A stretch of DNA of 64,000 bases from Paractinoplanes aksuensis (GTDB lineage: Bacteria; Actinomycetota; Actinomycetes; Mycobacteriales; Micromonosporaceae): positions 151,937 through 215,936 of the forward strand of contig NZ_JAMYJR010000018.1 of the NCBI RefSeq assembly GCF_024137025.1, written 5' to 3'. Position numbers and translations under genes: made by a program. Shown one piece after another: positions 24,454 to 35,122 of the stretch. Under the pieces are notes generated by a model, which worked only from the letters and a program-made list of their open reading frames with translations, was not told the DNA's origin and made no database searches. Position 1 is the first letter of the stretch, and every line of letters starts with the position of its first letter.

Positions 24454-26819
24454 GTGCTGGGTCACCGGTTGTTGCCGCTGGTCGCGTTGGTCGGTCTACT
24501 CATCCCGGGCACGGCCCAGGCCGCGGAAAGGGTCGCCGACGAGCCGCTGACCGTCGGTGCCGTCCAGGGCACCGCGGCCCGGTCCCCGTACGCCCCGGCC
24601 GCGGGCAACGGGTCGAGCGCGGCCAAATACTCCGTCCAGGGCGTCGTCACCCAGCTCACCCTCGCTCACACCAGCGCCGGTGTCGCCCAGCACGGCTTCT
24701 TCCTGCAGAGCCGCAAGACCGCGACCGACGGCGACCCGGCCAGCTCCGACGGCATCTTCGTCTTCCTCGGCACCTTTACGACGCTGATCGGCGACTACAC
24801 GCCCCGGGTGGGCGACGAGATCATCGTCAACGCGCGGGTGGCCGAGTTCTTCAACCTGACCCAGCTGAGCAGTGCCGAGTGGGTCACCACGGTCGCCACC
24901 GGTCTCGACGTCGCGGCCGAGGTGCAGGTCGACGACGCCGTTCCACCCGCCGACAAGGCCACCGCCGACGTGTTCTGGGAGCGGCACGAGGGCATGCAGC
25001 TGCGGGTGCGGGCCGGTTCCGGCGTCGTCTCGAACACCAAGACGTTCGCCTCCACTCAGGACGCCGAGGTGTGGCTGGTCGATCGCGACGACCCCCGGCT
25101 CCAGCGGGCCGACCCGTACGCGCGAAGGGTTTTCCGCGACGCCCATCCGCTGGACGGCCAGGCCGACGGCAACGGCAGCCGGATCATGATCGGGCCAATG
25201 GGTGTGAAGGCCGCGGGCGGAACACTGCCGCCGGCGCGCACCTTCGACACGACCACCGGCGACGCCGTCGGCGGCCTCTATTACGCCTTCAACAAGTACG
25301 GCATCCAGGTCGCGACGGCCGCCTTCCGGGCCGGCGCCGACCCGGCCGCCAACCATCCGCCGCGCCCGGCCGACCGGCAGCGCGAGCTGGCCATCTCGAC
25401 CTTCAACGTCGAGAACCTGTACGACTTCCGCGACGACCCGAACGACGGCTGCGACTTCACCGGCAACACCGGCTGCCCGGGCGTCAACCCGCCGTTCGAC
25501 TACGTGCCGGCCGACCAGGCCACCTACGACAACCGGCTGGCCCGGCTGGCCCGTCAGGTGACGGCCGACCTGCACAGCCCCGACCTGATCCTGGTCCAGG
25601 AGGCGGAAGACCAGGACATCTGCCAGGTCACCGGCCGGGCGCTGGTCTGCGGCCCGGCCGACAACGCCGACGGCAAGCCGGACACCCTGCAGGAGCTGGC
25701 GCTGACGATCGCCCGTAACGGCGGACCGGCGTACGACGCGGCCTCCGACCGTAGCGGCGCCGACGCCCGCGGCATCGTGGCCGGGTTCCTGTACCGCACC
25801 GACCGTCTGTCCCTGGGTGCGGCCACGCCGACCGACCCGGTGCTCGGCGCGGCCCCACAGGTGATCTATCGCGGCACTCCCCTGCCGGCCAACACCGAGG
25901 TGTCCAACCCGAAGACGCTGAACGCGGTGCTGCCGGCCGACGTCGACCGCACGACCGGGGTCGACGGCAGCAACGTCTATACCCGGGCCCCGCAGGTCGG
26001 GCTGTTCGAGGTGCGCTCGGCGCCGGGCTCGTCCGATCGGTACCAGCTCTGGGCGATCAGCAACCACTACTCGTCGGGCCCGGAGACCCGGGTCGGCCAG
26101 CGGCGGGAGCAGGCGGCGTACGGGGCGGCGATCACCGACGCGATCGAGGTGGCCCACCCGAACGCGCGGGTGGTGCTGGGCGGCGACCTGAACGTCTTCC
26201 CGCGGCCCGACGACCCGACCCCGGCCGCGCCCGGCGACCAGCTGGGCCCGTTGTACGCCACCGGCCTGCACAACCTGTGGGACAACCTGGTCGCCAAGGC
26301 CCCGTCGTCGGCCTACTCGTACGTGTTCGACGGGCAGGCCCAGACGCTCGACCAGCTCTTCGTGAACGACGGGCTGTACGGCGACCTGATCGACATGCGC
26401 GCGGCCCACGTCAACGCCGACCATTCCGAGAGCGCCACCCGCGGGCTGAGCGATCACGATCCTCAGGTGGCGCGGTTCGAGGCGCGGGCCGGGCTGTCGG
26501 TCGGGGACGCGGCCGTGGTCGAGGGCCACTCCGGTCGTACGCCAATGATCTTCCCGGTCACCCTGAGCCGGCCTCTGACCAGGGATCTGACGGTGTGCGC
26601 GGCCACGGTTCCGGGTACGACGACCCTGCCCTACGCCGACTACGACCCTTACCTGGGCTGCCGGGTGATCCCGGCCGGCGCGACCGGCGTCGACTTCCCG
26701 ATCCAGGTGCGCGGCGACCGGCTGCGTGAGCGCGACGAGCAGCTCACGCTCGAGGTGGCGGCGCTCTATCCAGTACGCATCCTGGACGGCACCGCAACCG
26801 GCACCATCCGGAACGACGA

Positions 26820-26823
<4 letters not shown>
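24454..26823 (+). CDS. Secreted endonuclease/exonuclease/phosphatase-family nuclease
   Basis: A 789-residue extracellular protein. A signal peptide (about 1-25, LLPLVALVGLLIPGTAQAAE) leads to an N-terminal OB-like region (about 35-280), then an EEP catalytic domain (about 305-680). Motifs there are STFNVENLYDF, ILVQEAEDQD, the glycine-rich VLGGDLNVFPRPDD and the terminal LSDHDPQVARFEA. A Calx-beta-like domain ends the chain (VVEGHSGRTPMIFPVTLSRPL, then TGTIRNDD). It probably degrades extracellular DNA. The GTG at 24454 follows GGAGG. The stop overlaps hemB by 4 bases, convergently. Confidence 0.88.
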
Positions 26824-27809
<986 letters not shown>

Positions 27810-27859
27810 CGCTACTCCCTGGTCCGGTGCACCGGCGGCGGCCGGCGCACCGGGTTCGA

Positions 27860-29446
27860 TCAGCGGAAACGCAGTGCTGTAGGGCCCTGGACCTTGGAGC
27901 CGCGACGCTGCTTGGCCGGCATCGCGGCCAGCTTCTCGCGCAGCTCCACCGCGTACGACGCCAGCGCCTCGACCAGATCCGGCACGGAAGCGTGCTGGGG
28001 CTGGACGTCGACGCGGAGGCCGAACTCGGTGGCCGTCTCGGCGGTCTTGGGGCCGATCACCGCGACGACCGTGCGGGCGTGCGGCTTGCCGGCGATGCCG
28101 ACCAGGTTGCGGACGGTGCTGGACGAGGTGAACAGCACCGCGTCGAAGCCACCCGACTTGATCGCGTCGCGGATCTCGGCCGGCGGCGGCGCCGCGCGGA
28201 CGGTCCGGTACGCGGTCACGTCGTCGACCTCCCAGCCGCGCTCGATGAGCCCGGCCGCGAGCGTCTCGGTGGCGATGTCGGCCCGGGGCAGCAGCACGCG
28301 GCCGACCGGGTCGAGGATCTCGTCGTGCGGCGAGAACTCGGCCAGCAGGCCCTCGCTCGACTGCTCGCCGGCCGGGATCAGCTCGGGCTGGATGCCGAAG
28401 TCGCGGACCGCGGCCGCGGTGGCCTCGCCGATGCAGGCGATCTTCACGCCGCCGAAGTGGCGGGCGTCGAGACCGTGCTCGTCGAACTTCTCCCAGACCG
28501 CGCGGACGGCGTTGACCGAGGTGAAGACGACCCAGGCGTACCGGCCGTCGACCAGGCCCTTGACCGCGCGTTCCATCTGGGCCGGGGTGCGCGGGGGCTC
28601 GACCGCGATGGTCGGCACCTCGCACGGGATGGCGCCGTAGGCCCGCAGCCGCGCGCTCATCGCGCCCGCCTGCTCCTTGGTGCGGGGCACCAGCACCTTC
28701 CAGCCGTACAGCGGCCGGTTCTCCCACCAGCTCATCGCGTCGCGCTCGGAGACCTCGGAGCCGACCGTGAGGACGACCCGGCCGGTGAAGCCGAGGGCGG
28801 CGGCGACGAAACTGTCGACCGTGGACGTCGTCGTGTACTGGGTCTCGCCGGTGCCGTCGCCGGTCACCGCGACCGCGATGCCGGGTTCGACACCCGCGGC
28901 GAGCAGGCCGTCGCGGACGGCGGCGAGGTCGCCGGCGTCGACGGCGACCGCGAACGAGCCCTTGAGGGCGGCGGCGGCCAGCGCGTCGAAGTCGAGCGCG
29001 GTCACGTCGCCGACGTCGGCGGTGACCCGGACGCCGGGCAGGGGCACACCGGCGTACGTGGCGACACCCTCGGCCTGGCCGAGGCCGGGCACGACCTCGA
29101 AGTGGACGGCGGTGCGGGCGATCGCCTGCACCTCTTTGACCACGGACTCGTGGCCGAACGGGTCACCGGCCACGAGGTGCACGGCCGACAGACCGGACTT
29201 GGCTGCGGAGAGCAGCACCTTGGCCACGTCTCCGGGCGCGCCCTCGGCCGGGCTGAACTGCGCGTCCGCCTTGGCCTCGGCCCGGATCGCGGTGAGCAGG
29301 GACTCGGGCACACCCCGGTCGTAGACCACCTGGTCGGCATCGGTCAGCGCGGCGTGCGCGCGGCGGGTCAGCAGCTCGGGGTCGCCGGGTCCGGCGCCGA
29401 CGAACGCAATGCGTCCTGCTGGCTTGCGGGCGGTGCGGGTGGTCAT
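27860..29446 (-). CDS. hemD: Bifunctional uroporphyrinogen-III C-methyltransferase / uroporphyrinogen-III synthase
   Basis: A 528-residue fusion. The N-terminal half (about 10-250) resembles SUMT/CobA with the SAM loop FVGAGPGDPELLTRRA and VVPGLGQAEGVATYAGVPLPG. Its second motif reads VHLVAGDPFGHES rather than RLKGGDPFVFGRGGEE, so methyltransferase activity is uncertain. The C-terminal half (about 265-515) is uroporphyrinogen-III synthase (GWKVLVPRTKEQAGAMSARL, then DAVLFTSSSTVRNLVG), closing and inverting hydroxymethylbilane. It overlaps hemC by 4 bases (ATGA), indicating coupling. The fusion is usual in actinobacteria. Confidence 0.92.
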   Translation of the reverse strand: MTTRTARKPAGRIAFVGAGPGDPELLTRRAHAALTDADQVVYDRGVPESLLTAIRAEAKADAQFSPAEGAPGDVAKVLLSAAKSGLSAVHLVAGDPFGHESVVKEVQAIARTAVHFEVVPGLGQAEGVATYAGVPLPGVRVTADVGDVTALDFDALAAAALKGSFAVAVDAGDLAAVRDGLLAAGVEPGIAVAVTGDGTGETQYTTTSTVDSFVAAALGFTGRVVLTVGSEVSERDAMSWWENRPLYGWKVLVPRTKEQAGAMSARLRAYGAIPCEVPTIAVEPPRTPAQMERAVKGLVDGRYAWVVFTSVNAVRAVWEKFDEHGLDARHFGGVKIACIGEATAAAVRDFGIQPELIPAGEQSSEGLLAEFSPHDEILDPVGRVLLPRADIATETLAAGLIERGWEVDDVTAYRTVRAAPPPAEIRDAIKSGGFDAVLFTSSSTVRNLVGIAGKPHARTVVAVIGPKTAETATEFGLRVDVQPQHASVPDLVEALASYAVELREKLAAMPAKQRRGSKVQGPTALRFR

Positions 29447-30372
29447 TCTGTGCTCCCGATCAGGGTGTCGGCGCCGTTCTCGAGAAGATCGGCGGCCAGG
29501 GCCTTGCCGATCTCCGCCGCGTCGGCGGGCGTTCCGGTGCGCGACAGCCGGATGGCTCGAACCCCATCCGGGCTGATCACCGCACCGCGCAGGTAAATCT
29601 CGTCACCGTCCTCGCCCTCGGCGAGCTCGGCGTGTGCCGCAACCGGGGCGGAGCACCCGGCCTCGAGCGTGGCTAGCATCGCCCGTTCCGCCTGAACGGT
29701 GGAGCGGGACGGTGCGTGGTCGATCGCGGCCAGCAGTTCGACCAGGTCAGCGTCGTCGGCCCGGCACTCAACGGCCAGCGCACCCTGAGCCGGGGCGGGC
29801 AGCATGAGCATCGGGTCGAGCGTTTCGGCGATCTCGGCGGCCCTGCCGATTCGCACCACGCCGGCCCGGGCGAGAACGACGGCGTCCAGATCGGCCTCGG
29901 GTCCGTGAACCCGGGCGATCCGGCTGTCGATGTTCCCGCGGATCGGCGTGACCTGCAACTCTAGGCCCAAAGCATGCAGTTGCGCGATTCGGCGCACCGC
30001 GCCGGTTCCGATCACGGAGCCGGGCGGGAGCTCGGCCAGCGTCTTGTTGCCCTGGGCGATCAGCACGTCGCGCGGGTCTTCCCGGGGCGGGACGGCCGCG
30101 ATGTGCAGGCCCGGGTGGGCAGCCGTGGGCAGGTCTTTGTACGAGTGCACAGCGAAGTCGATCTCACCGGCGAGCAGCGCGTCGCGCAGGGCGGAGACGA
30201 ACACACCCACGCCGAGCTGGGCCACCGGGGCCGAGGAACGGTCGCCGGTGGTGACGATGCGCACCAGCTCGACCGGGCGGCCGGTGGCCGCGGTCAGCGC
30301 GTCGGCAGTCTGCTGCGACTGGGCGAGCGCCAGCGCGCTGCCTCGCGTGCCAAGGCGCAGGGGCGTACTCAC
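29443..30372 (-). CDS. hemC: Hydroxymethylbilane synthase (porphobilinogen deaminase)
   Basis: A 309-residue enzyme polymerising four porphobilinogens to hydroxymethylbilane. Landmarks are LRLGTRGSALALAQSQQTAD at the N-terminus, DFAVHSYKDLPTAAHPGLHIAAV, VIGTGAVRRIAQL, GNIDSRIARV, and the dipyrromethane cofactor cysteine near 234 in LEAGCSAPVAAHAEL. It is overlapped by hemA upstream and hemD downstream by 4 bases each, so the three are co-translated. It is cytoplasmic. The length is normal for the family and all expected Arg residues are visible. Confidence 0.95.
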   Translation of the reverse strand: MSTPLRLGTRGSALALAQSQQTADALTAATGRPVELVRIVTTGDRSSAPVAQLGVGVFVSALRDALLAGEIDFAVHSYKDLPTAAHPGLHIAAVPPREDPRDVLIAQGNKTLAELPPGSVIGTGAVRRIAQLHALGLELQVTPIRGNIDSRIARVHGPEADLDAVVLARAGVVRIGRAAEIAETLDPMLMLPAPAQGALAVECRADDADLVELLAAIDHAPSRSTVQAERAMLATLEAGCSAPVAAHAELAEGEDGDEIYLRGAVISPDGVRAIRLSRTGTPADAAEIGKALAADLLENGADTLIGSTE

Positions 30373-31658
30373 GCCGGTCCTCCGATCTCAGGAACCGCAG
30401 CGGCCGGTGTGGCATGCGGCACGTCCAGGTCGAACAGCTCGCGCAGCAGGGCGGCGTACTGGTCGCCGCCGGGCTCGGCGGCGAGCTGGCGCACCCGCAC
30501 GGTCGGCGAGTGCAGCAGCTGCTGGACGACGCGATGCAGCGTACGGGAAACGTCGGCCCGTTGCTCCTCGCTGAATTCCGACCGGCGCGAGTAGAGCTTG
30601 CGCAGCTCGGCCGTGACGACGTCCTCGGCCCGGGTGCGCAGCGCAGCCACGGTCGGCGCGATGTCGGCGCCGCGCAGCCAGCCCAGGAAGTGATCAACCT
30701 CGCCGGTCACGATCTGTTCGACGGCGGCGGTCTCGGCCGCGGCCGGCATCGAGCGGCGGGTCGCGGCCAGGCTGTCGATGTCGATCACGGTGACGCCGGC
30801 GATGCCGGTCGCGTCGGGGGCCACGTCACGCGGAACGGCCAGGTCGAGCACGACCAGCGGGGCCGCCGCCTCGAGCCGGGCCCGGGTGAGCACCGGCTCG
30901 GTCGACGCGGTGGCCGAGACGACCAGGTCGGCCTCGGCCAGGGCGGCATCCAGCTCGTCGTACGGGACGGCGACCGCGCCGTACGCCTCGGCCAGCCGGT
31001 CGGCCCGCGCGGCGCTGCGGTTGGTGATCCGCAGCGGGCCGACACCGGCCCGGGTCAGCGTGGCCACCGACAGTGCACCCATCGCGCCCGCGCCGATGAC
31101 CAGCGCCCGCTTGCCGTCCAGATCGCCCAGCGCGGCCTCGGCCACATCGAGGGCCGCAGTCACGACGCTCTGCCCGGCCCGGTCGATGCCGGTCTCGGCG
31201 TGGGCCCGCTTGCCGACCCGCAGGGCCTGTTGCATCAGCTCGTGGAGCAGGCGGCCGGCGGTGTCGGCCTCGCTGGCCGCGTGGTAGGCGTCGCGCAGCT
31301 GGCCCAGGATCTGCGACTCGCCCACGACCATCGAGTCGAGGCCGCTCGAGACCTTGAACGAGTGCAGCACCGCCGCCTCGTCGTAGTGCACGTAGAGGTG
31401 ACCGGCCAGTTCGGTGGCCGGGATGCCGGAGACCTCGGAGAGCACGTTGCAGATGTCGCCGAGTCCGCCGTGGAACGTGTTGACGGCCGCGTAGATCTCG
31501 ACCCGGTTGCAGGTGGAGAGGACGACGGCCTCACCCACGAACGGCTGGGCCACGAGTTTCTCGAGCAGCCCGGGCACCGCGTGGTCGGCGATCGCGAGCC
31601 GTTCGAGCGTGGCGACGTCGGCGGTGCGGTAGGACGCACCGACGCTGAGGAGATTCAC
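30369..31658 (-). CDS. hemA: Glutamyl-tRNA reductase
   Basis: A 429-residue enzyme reducing Glu-tRNA to glutamate-1-semialdehyde, the committed haem step in bacteria using the C5 route. The catalytic cysteine is in VVLSTCNRVEIYA (about 46-58). Other landmarks are VVGESQILGQLRDAYHAA, the NADPH fold KRALVIGAGAMGALSVATL, and the C-terminal dimerisation helices. The gene overlaps rex upstream and hemC downstream by 4 bases, placing it in a Rex-controlled polycistron, so haem synthesis would respond to NADH/NAD+. The start at 31658 gives MNLLSVGASYRTADVATLER, a normal N-terminus. Confidence 0.96.
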   Translation of the reverse strand: MNLLSVGASYRTADVATLERLAIADHAVPGLLEKLVAQPFVGEAVVLSTCNRVEIYAAVNTFHGGLGDICNVLSEVSGIPATELAGHLYVHYDEAAVLHSFKVSSGLDSMVVGESQILGQLRDAYHAASEADTAGRLLHELMQQALRVGKRAHAETGIDRAGQSVVTAALDVAEAALGDLDGKRALVIGAGAMGALSVATLTRAGVGPLRITNRSAARADRLAEAYGAVAVPYDELDAALAEADLVVSATASTEPVLTRARLEAAAPLVVLDLAVPRDVAPDATGIAGVTVIDIDSLAATRRSMPAAAETAAVEQIVTGEVDHFLGWLRGADIAPTVAALRTRAEDVVTAELRKLYSRRSEFSEEQRADVSRTLHRVVQQLLHSPTVRVRQLAAEPGGDQYAALLRELFDLDVPHATPAAAVPEIGGPA

Positions 31659-32410
31659 GACCCGACCGCCTCCTGGTTGCCCGCCGGAGCGGACCGGCCG
31701 CCCGGCAACGCGGTCAGCGATGCCTTGCGATGTTCATGGAAAGAGAGAATCTGCAGTTCGATGGCGAGGTCGACCTTGCGCACGTCGACGTTGGCCGGGA
31801 CCGAGAGCACACACGGGGCGAAGTTCAGGATGCTGGTGACGCCCGCGTCGACCAGCACGTCGGCCACCGCCTGGGCCGCGTCGGCCGGGGTGGCGATCAC
31901 GCCGATCGCGATGTTCTCCTCGACCGCGACCCGGCCCAGGTCCTCGATGTGCCGCACGAGCAGGCCCTGGATCTCTTCGCCGACCTTGGACGCGTCGGCG
32001 TCGAAGAGCGCGACGATCTTGAAGCCGCGGCTGGCGAACCCGTCGTAACCGGCCAGCGCGTGACCGAGGTTGCCCAGACCGACGAGGCAGACCGCCCGGC
32101 GCTGGTCGAGGCCGAGAACGTACTCGATCTGCTCGATCAGCAGGGCGACGTCGTAACCGACGCCCCGCGTGCCGTACGACCCCAGATGCGAGAGGTCCTT
32201 GCGGAGCTTGGCCGAATTGACCCCCGCGGCCGCGGCCAGGCCCTCGCTGGAGACAGTGTCCCCACCGGCCTCGCCCAGGTTGTGCAGGGCGCGAAGGTAT
32301 TCGGGCAGCCGTGCGATCGTCGCCTCCGGCAGATCCGGGAAGGCGGTGACGGCACCGGCGCGCTCGCCAGGGCCATTGCCGGGCGTGCTTCCGTGACGCT
32401 GCTGGCTCAT
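31655..32410 (-). CDS. rex: Redox-sensing transcriptional repressor Rex
   Basis: A 251-residue repressor sensing NADH/NAD+. The N-terminal winged helix (about 20-90) includes IARLPEYLRALHNL and SSEGLAAAAGVNSAKLRKDLSHLG. The Rossmann domain has VCLVGLGNLGHALAGYDGF and a C-terminal swapped helix. NADH binding releases it from TTGTGAA-N4-TTCACAA-type sites. A matching site lies about 100 bases upstream at 32512-32529, so autoregulation of rex-hemACD, as known in Streptomyces, is expected. The ATG at 32410 is chosen; the in-frame extension would run across the promoter region. Confidence 0.95.
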   Translation of the reverse strand: MSQQRHGSTPGNGPGERAGAVTAFPDLPEATIARLPEYLRALHNLGEAGGDTVSSEGLAAAAGVNSAKLRKDLSHLGSYGTRGVGYDVALLIEQIEYVLGLDQRRAVCLVGLGNLGHALAGYDGFASRGFKIVALFDADASKVGEEIQGLLVRHIEDLGRVAVEENIAIGVIATPADAAQAVADVLVDAGVTSILNFAPCVLSVPANVDVRKVDLAIELQILSFHEHRKASLTALPGGRSAPAGNQEAVGS

Positions 32411-32511
32411 CTGACTCCGTGCCGACGAGGTGGCAAAAACTTTGCGAGCCCTCGTGCGCCTGGCTGAACCGGCTGTGCTACCGGGGCTCTCCGGAATCAA
32501 AGAGTAGGCGC

Positions 32512-32529
32512 TTGTGAAGGTGTGCACAA
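32512..32529 (-). promoter_or_regulatory. Rex operator (ROP)
   Basis: TTGTGAA-GGTG-TGCACAA: the two half-sites (TTGTGAA, and TTGTGCA on the other strand) differ at one base and match the Streptomyces Rex consensus TTGTGAAC..GTTCACAA closely. The site lies 102 bases upstream of the rex start. Confidence 0.85.
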
Positions 32530-32599
32530 ATCGCGATCTTGGTGGTGCGGGTGGACAAAGATCATCTGGCGTGTTAAAACCCCGCCACCGACCACCCTG

Positions 32600-33241
32600 C
32601 TACAGCGTACGGGCGAGGGTGACGGCTTCGACCAGAGTGTCCGCGACTGGACGGCCCGAGGCCCGTAGCCGCGACGGATCGGTGAAACCACCCGCGTAAA
32701 GGACGATCTGCCCGCCCACGGCGTCGGCCGCGGCCGCGTCGTCGAGGGAGTCGCCGATCAGCACGACCTGCTCGCCCGACAGCCCCAGCCCGTCCAGGTG
32801 CTCGGCCAGGTGACCGGCCTTGAGGTGCCCGCCGAGCTCGGCCCGCAGCCCGTCGACCCGGGTGAAGATCCCGGCCAGTCCGTACGTCTCGACGGCCGGC
32901 ACCAACTCGCTGTGGAACCACATGGACAGCAGGGACTGCGAACCCGGCCATTCCTTGAGCGCGGCCGAGGCGTCGGCGGCCAGCGTCATGTTGGTCAACC
33001 CGAGCCGGTACGCGTCGTGGAAGATCCGGTCGAGCCGGCCGAACTCCTCGTCGTCGACCGCCCGTTCGAGCACCTCGGCATAGAACTCGGCCACCGGCCG
33101 GCGGAACCGGCTGCGGTGCTCGTCGGCGTCGACGGCCCGCCCACCGACCGCCGCAAAAGCCTCGTTGGTCGACGAAACCACCAAACTGAGGTCGTCGAGC
33201 AGGGTTCCGTTCCAGTCCCAGACCAGGTGAGTACGCGCCAC
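32600..33241 (-). CDS. HAD-superfamily phosphatase (phosphoglycolate phosphatase-like)
   Basis: A 213-residue HAD hydrolase. Motif I is LVWDWNGTLLDD near the N-terminus. An alpha-helical cap follows (about 15-90), then motif III Lys (LKAGHLAEHL) and motif IV VVLIGDSLDDAAAADAVGG. The phosphorylated substrate is unknown. GTG 33241 is chosen; a TTG 9 bases upstream also fits. It starts 10 bases after the glutaredoxin gene, with the acyl-CoA synthetase upstream, as a small operon upstream of rex but separated from it by the ROP. In mycobacteria a SerB1-type HAD protein occupies a similar position (recalled). Confidence 0.85.
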   Translation of the reverse strand: MARTHLVWDWNGTLLDDLSLVVSSTNEAFAAVGGRAVDADEHRSRFRRPVAEFYAEVLERAVDDEEFGRLDRIFHDAYRLGLTNMTLAADASAALKEWPGSQSLLSMWFHSELVPAVETYGLAGIFTRVDGLRAELGGHLKAGHLAEHLDGLGLSGEQVVLIGDSLDDAAAADAVGGQIVLYAGGFTDPSRLRASGRPVADTLVEAVTLARTL

Positions 33242-33251
33242 GGCGAACAAC

Positions 33252-33500
33252 CTACAGCCGGGGCTCCCCCGGTTGTCGCGCCAAATCCCCGAGCAGCCGT
33301 GACTCCTCGACCCGCCAGTAGCCGTGCTCGGCCCCGTCGAGCAGCACCACCGGCACCCGGTCGCCGTAGTCGCGTTCCAGCTCGACCGACGTCGCGATGT
33401 CGACCCGCACCCACTGGCCAGGAATGATCCGGTCGAGGACGGCCTCGGCCTCTTCGCACAGGTGACAGCCGTCTCGGCTGATCAAGGTCACGCGGCTCAT
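33252..33500 (-). CDS. Glutaredoxin-like thioredoxin-fold protein
   Basis: An 82-residue thioredoxin-fold protein of the DUF836/glutaredoxin-like family. The N-terminal beta strand VTLISRDGCHLCEEAEAVL bears the CxxC redox motif CHLC (about 13-16). A cis-Pro region, RVPVVLLDG, lies around residue 50. It may reduce protein disulfides with mycothiol or thioredoxin reductase; the partner is not known. The gene overlaps the acyl-CoA synthetase stop by 4 bases (ATGA) and is followed by the HAD phosphatase. A homologue next to hemA is conserved in actinobacteria (Rv0508, recalled). Confidence 0.88.
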   Translation of the reverse strand: MSRVTLISRDGCHLCEEAEAVLDRIIPGQWVRVDIATSVELERDYGDRVPVVLLDGAEHGYWRVEESRLLGDLARQPGEPRL

Positions 33501-35011
33501 GTCAGCAATTCTCTCTTGCGGACCTTGCCGGTGGCCGAGTGGGGAAGCTCACGCACCAGCTCGACCGAGGGCAGCTTGAACCGGGCCAGGTGGGCCGCGC
33601 AGTAGACCTGCAGCTCGGCCGGGGTCGGCGGCGGGTCGATGGCGGCCACCACGAACGCGTGCGGCCGCTGCCCGGACTCGCCGTCGGGCACCCCGAGCAC
33701 GGCCGATTCGGCCACCCCCGGGTGCCCGGCCAGCACCCGCTCGATCTCGGCCGGATAGACGTTGAAACCGTGCACCAGGATCAGGTCGTCGACCCGGTCG
33801 ACCAGGTGCAGGTCGCCGTCGCCGTCGGCATAGGCGATGTCCCCGGTGGCCCACCAGCCGTCCGAGCCGGGCCCGCCGTGCCCGTCGGGCCAGTAGCCCC
33901 GGAAGAGGTTGGCCCCGCGCACCACGATCTCGCCCGGGTCGGTGCCGGCCACGTCCTCGACCGAGAGGTCGAGCTCGGCCAGGTCGGCCTCGGGGGAGAT
34001 CGTGCCGTCCTCCCAGAGCACCTGGCCGGCCGGGGAGATCAGCCGCAGCGAGACGCCGGGCAGCGGTCGCCCGATCGAGCCGGGCTTGCCCCGGTCGCTG
34101 ACCGCGGTGGTGGTGAGCACCGGCGCGGTCTCGGTCAGCCCATAGCCGACCAGCACGCTCTGGCCGGTCGCGGCGCCGAAGCGGGCCATCTCGTCGGGCA
34201 CCAGCGGGGCCGCGCCGCACACGGCCGTCCGCACGGTGCGCAGAGCGATCTCGGCCCCCGGCTGGCGCGACCACGCCGAGTACATGCCGGGGACGCCCAT
34301 CACCACGGTCACGCCACGTTCGGCGATGACGGCCAGCGAGGCGGCCGGGTCGAAGCGGTCGACCAGCACCCCGGTTGCCGCGTGGTGAGCCACCGAGCCG
34401 AGGCCGGTGTTGAGCCCGTAAGCGTGAAAGAGCGGCACCGCGAGCAGCACGATGTCGTCGGCCCCGACCACCGGCGGGTCGATCGCGTCGAGCTGGTCGT
34501 GGTTGGCGGCCAGGGCGGCGTGGGTGAGCATCGCGCCCTTGGGCCGCCCGCTGGTCCCCGAGGTGTAGAGCAGCACGGCCAGGTCGTCCGCCGCCACCTG
34601 GGGCAGCTCTGCGGGCGGCGCGGCCGGATCAAGGTCGAATTGCGGGCGTACGCGACCCGGCCCGTCCTCGTCGGCCACGATCAGCTCGGCGCCGGAGTCG
34701 GCGACGGCGAACTCGAGCTCACTCGCCGAGTAGGCGGGATTGAGCGGCACGGCGACGCGCCCGGACCGCAACACGCCGAAATAGGTCACCACGAACTCGA
34801 CCGAGGTGCCGAGGACGATCGCGACGCGGCCGCCCGGTGGCGCCAGCGCGGCGATCCGATGGGCCGCCGCCGTTACCCGTCGATCAACGTCGGACCAGGT
34901 CAGAGTGGTTTCGCCGGTGATGAGCGCGGGACCGGCGGGCCGGCGCGCGGCGGCCTCGGCGACCGGATCGCGGGCTGCTTCGTCCACGAGGCACGAGTCT
35001 GGCACAAACAT
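33497..35011 (-). CDS. AMP-dependent acyl-CoA synthetase/ligase
   Basis: A 504-residue ANL-superfamily enzyme. The P-loop-like motif is LLYTSGTSGRPKGAMLTHAAL (about 150-170). Motif GYGLTETAPVL and the hinge region WWATGDIAYADGDGDLHLVDR with VHGFNVYPAEIERVL follow. The catalytic lysine is expected in the C-terminal ELPHSATGKVRKRELL. It should activate a carboxylic acid to acyl-AMP, then probably to acyl-CoA. The ATG at 35011 gives a normal N-terminus (MFVPDSCLVDEAAR); the long in-frame extension upstream is promoter sequence. It is divergent from the bldN leader, sharing a 265-base regulatory region. Confidence 0.88.
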   Translation of the reverse strand: MFVPDSCLVDEAARDPVAEAAARRPAGPALITGETTLTWSDVDRRVTAAAHRIAALAPPGGRVAIVLGTSVEFVVTYFGVLRSGRVAVPLNPAYSASELEFAVADSGAELIVADEDGPGRVRPQFDLDPAAPPAELPQVAADDLAVLLYTSGTSGRPKGAMLTHAALAANHDQLDAIDPPVVGADDIVLLAVPLFHAYGLNTGLGSVAHHAATGVLVDRFDPAASLAVIAERGVTVVMGVPGMYSAWSRQPGAEIALRTVRTAVCGAAPLVPDEMARFGAATGQSVLVGYGLTETAPVLTTTAVSDRGKPGSIGRPLPGVSLRLISPAGQVLWEDGTISPEADLAELDLSVEDVAGTDPGEIVVRGANLFRGYWPDGHGGPGSDGWWATGDIAYADGDGDLHLVDRVDDLILVHGFNVYPAEIERVLAGHPGVAESAVLGVPDGESGQRPHAFVVAAIDPPPTPAELQVYCAAHLARFKLPSVELVRELPHSATGKVRKRELLT

Positions 35012-35122
35012 CCACGGAAGTGGACGGCGGACAGCTTGTCCGTCGTCCGGGTACCCGTGCCGGTCATCGTGGCAGACGTTCCTTGTGTCTTGTCTGCGCC
35101 ACTTCGTACTATTTTCGCGCAG

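Noticed and set aside
24496..26529. 677-codon open frame on the minus strand
   Set aside because: Antisense to the secreted nuclease gene, which has a signal peptide and all catalytic motifs.
27810..28727. N-terminal extension in frame with hemB
   Set aside because: It overlaps hemD in another frame; hemB homology and a good ribosome binding site begin at 27809.
30414..32048. 544-codon open frame on the plus strand
   Set aside because: Antisense to hemA and rex, both unambiguous.
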